DNA of 64,000 nucleotides from Sphingomonas sp. CBMAI 2297 (GTDB taxonomy: Bacteria > Pseudomonadota > Alphaproteobacteria > Sphingomonadales > Sphingomonadaceae): assembly GCF_029870595.1 (NCBI RefSeq), contig NZ_JAPDIR010000004.1:62001-126000 (forward strand), read 5' to 3'. Below are positions 7,945-16,176 of the stretch, piece by piece. The position numbers were made by a program, and so were the translations under genes. Position 1 is the first letter of the stretch; each line of letters begins with the position of its first letter. Under the pieces are notes generated by a model. It was not told the DNA's origin, made no database searches, and was given only the letters and a program-made list of their open reading frames with translations.

Positions 7945-8658
7945 TTACGGAGCGACCGGGGCCGGCGGTAGTGATACGACCTTATCGTACGTACGAAATA
8001 CCTCGCGCCCATAGGCTGCATAGAATTTAACGAACCGACCGAACAAACCGATCGCCAATATCATGGCAGCGATCGCGAGCGACCAGTCAAGCCGATCACA
8101 GGTATGGGCTGCCCGCCAGGTCATCAGCACAGCCGCAATCGTCGAAGCAAAAGAGACGTTTCGACACATGCCGTATTGGTTCATGAAATTGTCGAGGCGA
8201 GTGGCGCTATCGGAGACACTCCGCGCGTGCGGAAACGCACAGTGAAACGCTACCTCTCCGTCCACATTGGCCACTGGCACCGACAGAGCCGCCGCAATCT
8301 TTCGAAGCACGCTGTTGCGCGTGGCCGTGGGAAGCGGTTCGTATTCACGCGCGCCGAACGCCCAACGAACACAAATCTCGCGCCATCGCGGCGCGTCCAA
8401 TCCTAGCAGGATTCGTGAAGGCGAACGCAGCCATTTACGGGCCAACAAATGTTCGAGAAGCGTCGATGAGGGTATCGCGAGTATCTGCCCTATCAGATAG
8501 GAAATCGCGGTCCAGAACGCGCCATTCACCACCGTCCAGCTCGCTTGGCTGGCGAGCATTGAGTCAAAGAACGCGCGGTCGACTGCAGCCAGCGTTACCA
8601 TCCCCGCTGTCAAATAAGCGTAGAAATCATAGCTGGTAAACGGGAACCAGTCCTTCAT
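7945..8658 (-). CDS. Four-helix membrane protein, possible effector
   Basis: 237 residues with about four hydrophobic segments, at residues 12-30, 44-62, 168-182 and 189-208. Between the second and third is a soluble loop of about 100 residues containing RWAFGAREYEPLP. The N-terminus begins MKDWFPFTSYDFYAYL. No enzymatic motif is visible. It converges on the second MBL gene with a 16-base gap. In defence operons such multi-helix proteins often permeabilise the membrane, but this one is in the opposite orientation and could be unrelated cargo. About 190 bases of plain intergenic DNA follow its start. Confidence 0.6.
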   Translation of the reverse strand: MKDWFPFTSYDFYAYLTAGMVTLAAVDRAFFDSMLASQASWTVVNGAFWTAISYLIGQILAIPSSTLLEHLLARKWLRSPSRILLGLDAPRWREICVRWAFGAREYEPLPTATRNSVLRKIAAALSVPVANVDGEVAFHCAFPHARSVSDSATRLDNFMNQYGMCRNVSFASTIAAVLMTWRAAHTCDRLDWSLAIAAMILAIGLFGRFVKFYAAYGREVFRTYDKVVSLPPAPVAP

Positions 8659-8847
8659 GGGGAAATTCCTGAGCGGGGTTCAAGCCCAGGACAATACCGT
8701 GGCTGTGATTTAATTTGAACACGGTGTCCGACATTTCACGGCCCTCCCGAGTTCGACCTTGCCTAATGAAAATTGCCTGAACCATGGGTTAGTAGTGCGG
8801 ATCCACACCAAGCAGGAATTGCCCTTGTGATGATGGAAATTCCGCCG

Positions 8848-9282
8848 TCAGGCTGCCTCGCTCGTTTCGTCATGCGGCGCGTAGAGCGCCGCGATCATTC
8901 GCTCAACGATGCCGTCCTCTGCCTTCGATCGCGTTCCACCATCCTTCGACAATAAGTCATGGCGAACTGATGCAGATGTTCCGGCGATGCTCGCCGTCAG
9001 TATAGCGTTTGCCAGAAAAGGGTGCATCGCATCAGCCAGACTGCATCGCTCGCGTTCGGCTATCCGTCCGCGGCCACGCTCTAGCAGTGCTTGGATGCCG
9101 GACATCGGCACGAGGGTGATCGCGCCCACCTTGATCACCTCAATCTCGCCAGCCTTGATCAGCTCATAGAACTTCGAGCGGCTAATGCCGGTGATGCGGC
9201 ATGCGTCCGCAATCCTGAGCGTGATGGGCGACAGATTACTGCGCGGGCGACGTGGCAAGTGGTGCATGATGCCTTCCTTCAT
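8848..9282 (-). CDS. Helix-turn-helix protein (AlpA/excisionase-like)
   Basis: 144 residues. Residues about 19-69 form a MerR/AlpA-type winged helix-turn-helix (RIADACRITGISRSKFYELI, then IEVIKVGAITLVP), as in excisionases and mobilization accessory regulators. The C-terminal half is helical with no recognised motif. Its ATG overlaps the stop of the upstream CopG gene by four bases, which places it in the relaxase-CopG-HTH leftward operon. A role in excision or in control of the mobilization genes is likely, without direct evidence. Confidence 0.7.
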   Translation of the reverse strand: MKEGIMHHLPRRPRSNLSPITLRIADACRITGISRSKFYELIKAGEIEVIKVGAITLVPMSGIQALLERGRGRIAERERCSLADAMHPFLANAILTASIAGTSASVRHDLLSKDGGTRSKAEDGIVERMIAALYAPHDETSEAA

Positions 9283-9704
9283 TTGTCTATCCCCATTTCT
9301 GGGGAATTGACGATGGATAAGCCTTGCGTCGACGCCTCGCGGGCGAGCATCCGGCCGACGCGCTTCATGAACTCGTCGTAGCGAAGGCGGCCAAGCCGGT
9401 TGGTCTCGGCATCGAACGCCGGCTGATGCGCGGTGAGGGTAAGCTGATAACGTACGAACAACCCGAGCGCCTCGGTGAGGAAATCGAGCTTCTGCTCCGT
9501 CCGGTCGGCGATCCGGTTCTGGCGGTCGAGCCGCGTCCCGAACCGCTGGTCCAGTTCGTGGCCGGCGCGGCGATCGAACCAGGCGGTCAGCGCATCGGTA
9601 AGGATCGCGGTCTTGGACGAGCCGGGCTGCGCCGCCATCGCATCGAGCTTCGCCGACAGTTCATCGGGAAGGTAGAATTGGTGGCGGGTCTTGCTCGTCT
9701 GCAT
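9279..9704 (-). CDS. CopG/ribbon-helix-helix mobilization accessory protein
   Basis: 141 residues. The N-terminus (RHQFYLPDELSAKLDAMA and the following SSKTAILTDALTAWFDRR) matches the ribbon-helix-helix CopG family, with a DNA-contacting beta strand and two helices. The C-terminal region is a longer helical segment that could mediate oligomerisation. It lies 75 bases downstream of the relaxase gene and overlaps the HTH gene that follows. Such proteins commonly bind oriT and assist relaxase loading, or repress the mobilization operon. Confidence 0.75.
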   Translation of the reverse strand: MQTSKTRHQFYLPDELSAKLDAMAAQPGSSKTAILTDALTAWFDRRAGHELDQRFGTRLDRQNRIADRTEQKLDFLTEALGLFVRYQLTLTAHQPAFDAETNRLGRLRYDEFMKRVGRMLAREASTQGLSIVNSPEMGIDK

Positions 9705-9779
9705 GAGACGCAGAGTCCGCGCTTCTTCGTTCGGAAAACAGTACCTCGCTGGTGCCTCCAGATGCGTTTTCGAGGCATC

Positions 9780-11741
9780 TCAGACCCCGCCCATCTCCGG
9801 ACCCGAGCGCTGGCGTCCGAACGTCCAGCTTATGGAACCAGCGCGCTCGACCCCGGCGACACGACGGCCGATCTGCTTCTCGAGCACCGGGCGCCAGGGC
9901 ACGAGCGTGAACTCCTTAGATTTCTCGATCACCGCATATTTCGCGATACCAACCTGCACCGCTTTGCGATACGTGCCCTCGATCGCTCCGCCGCGATGCT
10001 CGACATAGCCGAGCCCCATCTCCTTCGAGATCTGCCCGGCTACCTGATGCAGCTCGCGTCGATGAAGCTCGGCCATCATGCCGGGGCGGAAGTGGATCAG
10101 GTTTCCGTCGCGCCACGCGAGATCCTGCCCGATCAGCCATTGACGACGGAGCGCCATTGCCCGCCGCACCTCTGCCCCGAACCCGCGCTCAAGGGCCTCG
10201 GGCTCTTTCGTCGCCTGTTGCTCGTCGAGCCAAGTCACGCCGTCGTGACGGACGAGCTGGGCTAACGGGCGCTCGGCCAGCGTTGCGACCTCGACCGGCC
10301 GCGCGGCAGCCGCACTGCGCTCGTGCGCCAGCGCCCGGTCGAGATGATCGGGCGCGATCTTCCAGCTACCATCGGGCAACCGCTCGACCTCCCCTCGGGT
10401 CCGCCGGATTGCTTCGAGCCGCCGCACATGCGCTTCGGCAAAGCGCCGGGTCGCGGTCGGATCGTGGCGAAGATGCCGCTCGACGCTATAAATTCCATCA
10501 TTGGCCGAGGCGACTTCGACAGTGATGCGGTCCGCCTCACGGACGGTCGGCACCACCGGGTTCACCTTCACGATCTCTGGATGCTCTAGCATCTCCGAAA
10601 GCGCCCGATCGCCGAGCTCGACATAGTGGCTGTGCCCGTCGGTCGCCGCGACGATCATGTAGTGGTGATCGTTGTGCTCGTCGGAGAGCCCGCGCGTGAC
10701 GACGCGACCGACCAGCGCCTTGCCCTCGGTTGGATCGTAGATCGCATAGTCCTGCGGTGGTGTTTCAGGCGCCCGCTGCTTCATCTGCTCGTGCATGGCG
10801 GCGATGATGTCGCCGCGCCGGCCCATGGTGCGGAGCGCCTCCTCCAGATCGTCGGCGAGCCGGTAGCGTCCTTTCGCTTCCTCCGTCGCCAGCCCCATGC
10901 GCGCCAGCGTGCCGAGGCGCCCGGCGCGCAGGCTCTGCTCGATGCCATCGCTGTGCCACGACGACACCAGCCCGTCGGCCTCACGCGCGAGCACCAGCTT
11001 GCGGTCGATATTGGTGAATCGCTCCTGCGCAATCTCGCGCCGGCTTGCCGCGAGGATCTCGCGATCGGTTCGCGGTCCAAGGTCGAGATTGACCAACTCG
11101 GTGGCGCGCCCGGCGAGGCCCCGGCTGATATACTCGCGGGCGATGATCAGATCCTTGCCGCGATCGTCGATGCCGCGGACCAAGACATGGCTATGCGGAT
11201 GGCCGGTGTTGAAGTGGTCGACAGCGACCCATTCGAGCTTGGTGCCGAGGTCCTGTTCGACCTGGGCCATCCAGCGCCGCACCAGCGGCTTCAGATCTTC
11301 ATATTGCGCGCCGTCCTCGGGTGCGACGATGAAGCGGAACTGCTGACGGTCGCCGGCCCCGCGTTCGAGGAATGCCTTGCCATCGGCGACATCGCGATCA
11401 GCGGAATAAAGCGTGCCGCGTTCGCCCTCTCGCGTGGTGCCGTCCCGCTGCAGGTACCGCAGGTGCGCGACGGCCGCCTTGGCGCCCTTGCCGGCAAGCT
11501 TCACGAACCGCGCCTTCACGACCACGCGGCGCCCCCTAAATCCGGCGAAGCGATCGGACGATCCAAGCACCCGTCCAACACCGGCGCCACGCCCGATGCG
11601 GCTGCCGTCGAAGCGCCGCGCCCGGGCGGCCGAAGATCGGTGCGCGCCGCCGGCGAGATTGGCGGCCTTGCGGACCTGTTGCGCGAACGGACGATCCTTG
11701 CCGATGTGCCCTAACCAAAGCTCGAAATCATCCTGGGCCAT
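9780..11741 (-). CDS. Relaxase/mobilization nuclease with DUF3363 (VirD2-like)
   Basis: 653 residues. The N-terminal third carries the relaxase metal-binding histidines in VDHFNTGHPHSHVLVRG, and YLQRDG upstream is typical of VirD2-like MOBP enzymes. The remainder corresponds to the DUF3363-type extension common in sphingomonad and rhizobial islands. It would nick oriT and pilot the strand during conjugal transfer. The start at 11741 (MAQDDFELWLG) matches the usual N-terminus of the family. No type IV secretion or coupling-protein gene is visible, so transfer would need a helper. Palindromes immediately upstream may be oriT. Confidence 0.85.
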   Translation of the reverse strand: MAQDDFELWLGHIGKDRPFAQQVRKAANLAGGAHRSSAARARRFDGSRIGRGAGVGRVLGSSDRFAGFRGRRVVVKARFVKLAGKGAKAAVAHLRYLQRDGTTREGERGTLYSADRDVADGKAFLERGAGDRQQFRFIVAPEDGAQYEDLKPLVRRWMAQVEQDLGTKLEWVAVDHFNTGHPHSHVLVRGIDDRGKDLIIAREYISRGLAGRATELVNLDLGPRTDREILAASRREIAQERFTNIDRKLVLAREADGLVSSWHSDGIEQSLRAGRLGTLARMGLATEEAKGRYRLADDLEEALRTMGRRGDIIAAMHEQMKQRAPETPPQDYAIYDPTEGKALVGRVVTRGLSDEHNDHHYMIVAATDGHSHYVELGDRALSEMLEHPEIVKVNPVVPTVREADRITVEVASANDGIYSVERHLRHDPTATRRFAEAHVRRLEAIRRTRGEVERLPDGSWKIAPDHLDRALAHERSAAAARPVEVATLAERPLAQLVRHDGVTWLDEQQATKEPEALERGFGAEVRRAMALRRQWLIGQDLAWRDGNLIHFRPGMMAELHRRELHQVAGQISKEMGLGYVEHRGGAIEGTYRKAVQVGIAKYAVIEKSKEFTLVPWRPVLEKQIGRRVAGVERAGSISWTFGRQRSGPEMGGV

Positions 11742-11785
11742 GACGCTTCCTCACTGAAAAGCGTCAGATGAGGGTGTGCCAGGAC

Positions 11786-11890
11786 GGCCCTTCAAGGGCC
11801 TCCAATCGACAACCTCGGAGAGCCGCAGAAATGCTAGTGTTTCGAAGGATCACCCCAACAATTGGAGGCATGGCCATGGGCATGCCTCCA
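11786..11890. other. Candidate oriT: two palindromes upstream of the relaxase
   Basis: The 307-base gap 11742-12048 contains GGCCCTT-C-AAGGGCC (11786-11800) and a perfect 10-bp stem TGGAGGCATG / CATGCCTCCA (11863-11872 / 11881-11890) with an 8-base loop. Inverted repeats beside a relaxase gene are typical of nic sites. No nic consensus could be identified by eye. A transcription terminator for the leftward or rightward gene is an alternative, although there is no T-tract. The rest of the gap shows nothing else. Confidence 0.4.
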
Positions 11891-12048
11891 TAGAAAACGA
11901 CGTGCAGACGCCACTTCCGGCGCCTCGTGGAGGCACCGCTTTTAACTTGCCTTACCTTCCTCCTCTCCCAGCGCCCTGACCGCTCCTCCCACTGTTCCTG
12001 ATATGTTCTAAATCTGATGGCTTTCCGAGTCGCCAAGGAAGGGCCGAT

Positions 12049-12456
12049 ATGTCGATCAGAATCGCACCGCTTGAGAATGCCCGGCTGAAGCTTTCCGGCG
12101 ATGTCGAAGACGAGATTCGCCTCTCGGCACGTGCGTTGGATGATGGCTTTGCGATCGCGATCTCGGACGGAACGCTGGTGCGCGGAAGCTACGATTCCTG
12201 GCTGGAGGAGTATCGTTTCGCGATCGTCGTAGAAGGTGCTGGCATCACCAAGATCGGCCGCGCGGAGCGCGGCGACGTGATCGATCTGGCCTGGAAAATC
12301 GAGTGGATCAGCATCGCAGTGGTCACAGATACGCGCTGCCCGGAAGGCAGCGAGACGCACCGAACGCAGCGCGATTTCCGTTCAGTGACAATGCGAGAAT
12401 GGCCGCTTAAGCGGCAGCGCTGCGCTCCAATGCCGCGATGCGCTCCTCGCAAATGA
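12049..12456 (+). CDS. Hypothetical protein of about 135 residues
   Basis: Not recognised. A soluble, mostly beta-looking protein (residues 1-95 carry alternating hydrophobic stretches such as FAIAISDG and FAIVVEGAG). ATG 12049 follows AAGGAAGGG at good spacing, which supports the start. The last 15-20 residues are arginine- and cysteine-rich and overlap the 3' end of the convergent MNT-HEPN gene by 50 bases. The natural stop may therefore have been lost, or the reading-frame end may be altered. It lies between the relaxase and the MNT-HEPN gene. Confidence 0.6.
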   Translation: MSIRIAPLENARLKLSGDVEDEIRLSARALDDGFAIAISDGTLVRGSYDSWLEEYRFAIVVEGAGITKIGRAERGDVIDLAWKIEWISIAVVTDTRCPEGSETHRTQRDFRSVTMREWPLKRQRCAPMPRCAPRK

Positions 12457-13330
12457 ATTGCACGGCCTGACCGAGCGCCTCGACGCGCTCACCCAGCCAC
12501 GCAAGTTCCTCGGCCGCGATGCGGTAGTGCTTCGAGTAGCGCGCCTTCACATAGGCTTCTTTCAGCTTCTCGAAGCGGGCACGATCAGTGCGATTGTCGC
12601 GGGGCCATGCATCGATGAGGCGCGAATCAATGCGCTCGGCCTGCGTACGCAGGAACCCGAGATTGTGCACATGTGGCGTGTAGAAAGTGCAGACGAGCAG
12701 GACGCAATGGTAGAGGCGTTCCGTTGCTTGATGCAGCAGGAAAGCCGCGAGTTTAAGGTCGCCGTCCCGCTCGGCATAGCCAGCGTTCCGTCTAAAGCCG
12801 GCTGCGGTCGGGAACCAGTCGCCAAAATACTCCCGCGCCATCGCGAGCGCCTGGTCAGGCGTCTTCGGCTTGGGCTCGTGGAACTCGGTGTCCTCGCTCT
12901 GGTAAAGCGCGATGCCGTCGCGAGCGATGTCCATGAAGAAATAGCGCCCGTGGGCGAGCCCATCGTTAACTTCGTGCATCGTGTGAACGATGAAATTGAC
13001 CGGGGTCCGCAGCGTCTTGGTGATCGCGAGTTCTCGGTTGAGGCGGTCCTCAGCGGTGGCCCAGAACTCGATGCGGTCGGTCAGCTTGTCGTTGTTGACG
13101 ATGACGAGCAGGTCGAAATCCGACTGATAGCCCTTGGCCGTGTGTGGTTCATCGACCCAGCCGCCCCGCGCATAGCTGCCGTACAGGATCACCTTGAGGA
13201 TGCGCGCCTGCTTCTTCCAGTCAGACGTCGCGATGGCCCTCGCGTCGTCGAACTCCTCGAACAGGACCTGGACGACGCGCTCCAGCTCGCGCTGCTTAGC
13301 AGGCGGCAGATGATCGAGGCTGGTCTTCAT
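12407..13330 (-). CDS. MNT-HEPN fusion protein
   Basis: 307 residues. The N-terminal nucleotidyltransferase domain has LYGSYARGGWVDE followed by YQSDFDLLVIV, giving the GS and DxD motifs. The C-terminal half is a HEPN-type helical bundle with LLHQATERLYHCVL and RYSKHYRI. MNT and HEPN proteins usually form two-gene toxin-antitoxin pairs in which the transferase adenylylates the HEPN RNase. Here they are one chain, so the active/inhibited balance is internal. The RxxxH spacing is shorter than the usual Rx4-6H. ATG 13330 (MKTSLDHLPPAK) was chosen; sequence further upstream in frame is shadow of the sigma-like gene. Confidence 0.75.
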   Translation of the reverse strand: MKTSLDHLPPAKQRELERVVQVLFEEFDDARAIATSDWKKQARILKVILYGSYARGGWVDEPHTAKGYQSDFDLLVIVNNDKLTDRIEFWATAEDRLNRELAITKTLRTPVNFIVHTMHEVNDGLAHGRYFFMDIARDGIALYQSEDTEFHEPKPKTPDQALAMAREYFGDWFPTAAGFRRNAGYAERDGDLKLAAFLLHQATERLYHCVLLVCTFYTPHVHNLGFLRTQAERIDSRLIDAWPRDNRTDRARFEKLKEAYVKARYSKHYRIAAEELAWLGERVEALGQAVQFICEERIAALERSAAA

Positions 13331-13388
13331 GGCTTCAGTCTCATGCCAATGGCTTAGAATACCAAGCGCAGAAGGAAAAGCGGTGGGC

Positions 13389-13610
13389 TCAAGGCCCGCC
13401 GCCGTCCGTGCAGCGGAGGATATGCAGCATCGCGGCGGCAAGTTGGCGCTCCACCTCCGCGACGCTGATGTCCAGTTCCACCGCGATCCGGTGATAATCC
13501 AGATCGCGATAACGATGCAGATCGAACACCGCACGAGGCAGTGCGTCCATGGTGTCCAGCGCGCGCTGGATGCGCCGGAGGGCCTCTGCGAGTGGAAGTT
13601 CCTGTTCCAT
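13389..13610 (-). CDS. Sigma-70 region 4-like HTH protein
   Basis: 73 residues. The segment RRIQRALDTMDALPRAVFDL followed by YHRIAVELDISVAEVERQL matches sigma-factor region 4, the -35-binding helix-turn-helix. There is no region 2, so it is not a full sigma factor. Short proteins like this recur beside parB-like genes in sphingomonad islands, probably as local regulators. ATG 13610 was chosen because GGGAG lies at suitable distance; the frame is open to 13673. It is followed after about 60 bases by the MNT-HEPN gene and preceded by ParB, all leftward. Confidence 0.7.
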   Translation of the reverse strand: MEQELPLAEALRRIQRALDTMDALPRAVFDLHRYRDLDYHRIAVELDISVAEVERQLAAAMLHILRCTDGGGP

Positions 13611-13669
13611 GATCCAAGCTCCGGGAGGGAGCCAGCGGCACCTGGGCGTCGCTGGCATGGACAGAATGA

Positions 13670-15454
13670 TCACGCGGCTTCGCGGACCGGCTCGATGTGC
13701 GGCTCCGCCGTCCCCGGCTCCGGGGCGACCAGCGACGCCACCGCGACCGAGCGATCGGCAGCACCGACACCGCCGCGCGACGTGTAGCTGGACGCGGGAA
13801 ACCGCAGCCAGCGGGGCACCCAGCCCTCGACCTTGGTCCGGCCGTTGGTACCGTTCAGGCAGTCCCGGATGATCGCCTTCAGAACCTTGCCGGGTTCTTT
13901 GGCATTGCCCGCGACGACCTGCCTGTCCGAGACTTCCTCGACCATGGCGAGCAGTACCTCACGGTCGCGGATCAGGTCGAACAGGGCATCGTCGGGCTGC
14001 CAGACTGATGCCATGTCCACCGAGAGATGCGCCCCGAGCAGGTCCACCAAGTCGCTACGCGCCCAAAGGGTCTCGGCCATGACGATAGCGAGAACGGACA
14101 CCACCTGCGCGTCGTCGAGCGGCAGGAGCCGGGCAAGCATCGCGGCCAGTCTCTCCCCTTCCCCGCCGGTGAGCGTCGGGGTGTCGCCGTCGAAGCCGAG
14201 CAGCGACAGCATCTCGCGCCGCTTGGCATCGAAGTCCGTCTCCGAGGCGGAAAGCTCGACGCTCTCGGTCACCACCTCGCTGGTGCTGCGCTGCTGCTGA
14301 ACCTTCACCGACCAGAGCGGCGAGCCGGTGATCATGTGCGCCACCGCCACCCGCAGCGCCACTCCCGGGGACCCTGCCAGCTTGGCCCGCACCGCCGCAT
14401 GGCGATGACGATCGACATAGTCGTTGCCGACAGCGGTTATCTCGGGCCTGCTCGGTTTCTCGACGGCGGCTTCGACCGCCGCGCCCTTTGCGAGCATCCG
14501 CGCCTCCTTGAGGCTGATGTAACCTTCATGGAAGGCGACATCGCCGCGATGGCCGATGGCGATATGGACCTTGCCGCCCTTACGCTTGGCGCGCTTTTCA
14601 TGCTCCCAGCTCTGGAAGAACTGACCCGGCTCGAGGGTCACGACCTCGCGCCATCCCGCCTCGCGATATGCCTCGGCACGCTCGGCGATGGCGGCGTTCT
14701 GGGCCTCCCAAAATTGCTCCGCGCTGGCGAAATAGCTGTCCTCTCCGAACAGGTCGGCGACGATCTCGCCGCCAAACGTGGCCAAGTCGAACAACGCAAC
14801 CTTGGTCGAGATCGACGCGCCGCCGAACAGCCAGGACTTGAGCGCCTGCCCGACCGGAGCCCGGGTCTCCGGATCGTCCAACATCGCCAGCCACTCGCGC
14901 TGCCGCGCCTTGGCCGCGAGGGTCAAGTGCCGCACCGTGACGGCATCGATCTTCTCCTCGCGGTAGAGGCTGCGGATACGTGGAAGCAGGTTGCCCAGCG
15001 CCAGCGTGCGCTTCACCTGCACGTCGGTCAGCCCGAAGACGATGGCTATGTGCTCCGGCTTGCGGCCCTCACGGACCAGCCGGGTGAAGGTCTCCCACCG
15101 GGTCACCTCATCGGGATCCAGCCGCGCGATGTTCTCGATCAGCGAAGCTTCCAGCGCCGCCGCGTCGTCCCCGGCGTCCATGACGGCGCAGGGCAGCGCC
15201 TCCACGTCCCCGCCCTCCCCGGCCACTGCGAGCGCCGCATGGTAGCGCCGCTTGCCCGCCACGATCTCGTAGGTGTCGGGGCTGCCTCCTTCGGCAGGCT
15301 CAGGAAAGGGTTTGGCCCGCACGATTAGCGGCACCAATACGCCGCGAGCCCGCACAGACGGCAGGATATTGGTCAGGTCCGACGCCTTCCTGCCTGCACG
15401 CATGTTGACGGGCGAGACGCTCAGCTTGGCGATGTCGATATGCTTGAGTTCCAT
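13670..15454 (-). CDS. ParB/RepB/Spo0J-type partition-like protein
   Basis: 594 residues, the usual size of the long ParB-like proteins on alphaproteobacterial plasmids and islands. The N-terminus has the ParB nuclease-like fold with IVAGKRRYHAAL (box II) and LIENIARLDPDE, then a helix-turn-helix around IVFGLTDVQVKRTL. The remaining 350 residues are family-specific. Residues 48-57 (KPFPEPAEGG) look like an in-frame insertion of an intergenic-type repeat. AGGAG precedes the ATG by eight bases. No ParA is nearby. It may serve in stability or gene regulation of the island. Confidence 0.8.
   Translation of the reverse strand: MELKHIDIAKLSVSPVNMRAGRKASDLTNILPSVRARGVLVPLIVRAKPFPEPAEGGSPDTYEIVAGKRRYHAALAVAGEGGDVEALPCAVMDAGDDAAALEASLIENIARLDPDEVTRWETFTRLVREGRKPEHIAIVFGLTDVQVKRTLALGNLLPRIRSLYREEKIDAVTVRHLTLAAKARQREWLAMLDDPETRAPVGQALKSWLFGGASISTKVALFDLATFGGEIVADLFGEDSYFASAEQFWEAQNAAIAERAEAYREAGWREVVTLEPGQFFQSWEHEKRAKRKGGKVHIAIGHRGDVAFHEGYISLKEARMLAKGAAVEAAVEKPSRPEITAVGNDYVDRHRHAAVRAKLAGSPGVALRVAVAHMITGSPLWSVKVQQQRSTSEVVTESVELSASETDFDAKRREMLSLLGFDGDTPTLTGGEGERLAAMLARLLPLDDAQVVSVLAIVMAETLWARSDLVDLLGAHLSVDMASVWQPDDALFDLIRDREVLLAMVEEVSDRQVVAGNAKEPGKVLKAIIRDCLNGTNGRTKVEGWVPRWLRFPASSYTSRGGVGAADRSVAVASLVAPEPGTAEPHIEPVREAA
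15284..15313 (-). repeat. In-frame repeat inserted in the parB-like gene
   Basis: CCTTCGGCAGGCTCAGG lies within the gene and translates on the minus strand to PFPEPAEG. That octapeptide is the usual translation of a CCTGAGCCTG(C/T)CGAAGG repeat seen throughout sphingomonad genomes. It falls in a loop just before IVAGKRRY, where ParB homologues tolerate length change. Insertion rather than divergence is inferred. Confidence 0.5.
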
Positions 15455-16176
15455 TGTCCTTGCTCCTCTTCAAACACCGCACCGGCCCCGGAAAAGGGGG
15501 GTGGGCGGTAAGGAGCGGACCGGCAGTCCCGCTTGAGCGGCGGGCAGCACCCGCAGGGCCGAAACACCGTGGAGGACCCGCGCAGCGGGTTGCGGCCCGC
15601 CGCGACGGGACTAGAGGGTAGCGACGCCCACCCCCCTAGGCCGCGGCCGGCAGGCGACGCCAGCGCGCAAGCGCTGTCCGCCTTTGCCGGCGTGCCGCCG
15701 GCCCCCGCGTTATGTGATCGTCACCGCGCCAGAGGCCGAGACCTGCCAGGGCTCGGTGGAGCGAAGCGGAATAGAGCACGGTCGCACCGGTGGCGCGAAA
15801 CGCTCTTTGCACTTGCTCCCTCACTGCCGCTTTGCGGTCATTCGGTCTGATGGCGGGCACCTCGAAAGCAGTCGTTTGGACGAACGATCGGATGACGGCT
15901 CTAGTCCCGATGCCGACAGTATCAAGCTGGGTCACCGTTGCGCCGTAGCGCCGAAACGTCACCAAGTTCTGAGACTTACCTGTTCGCAGCTTCAAGCGAA
16001 TTGGGCGGCGCCAATAGGATGCAGCGGGCATAGCGAGCCCAGTTAACGGTGATACCAAATTAGACCCCGAATGACACAATCCCCAAGGTCCGTAGAAAAG
16101 CAGTACTTGGCTAAATCTTGAAGAACACTGCATACTGTCCTTAACGAGGATTAGTCGATATCCGGGGAGGGGGTTC
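15455..16176. other. Gene-free stretch with GC palindromes
   Basis: No convincing gene is present; open frames here lack start context and protein-like composition. The left part holds dense GC-rich palindromes: ACCCGC-GCA-GCGGGT (15576-15590) and GGCCGCGGCC (15639-15648). These sit directly upstream of the parB-like gene and could be partition sites or regulatory hairpins. From about 15700 to 16176 the base composition becomes more AT-rich toward the DUF6119-like gene, and nothing specific is seen. Confidence 0.5.
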
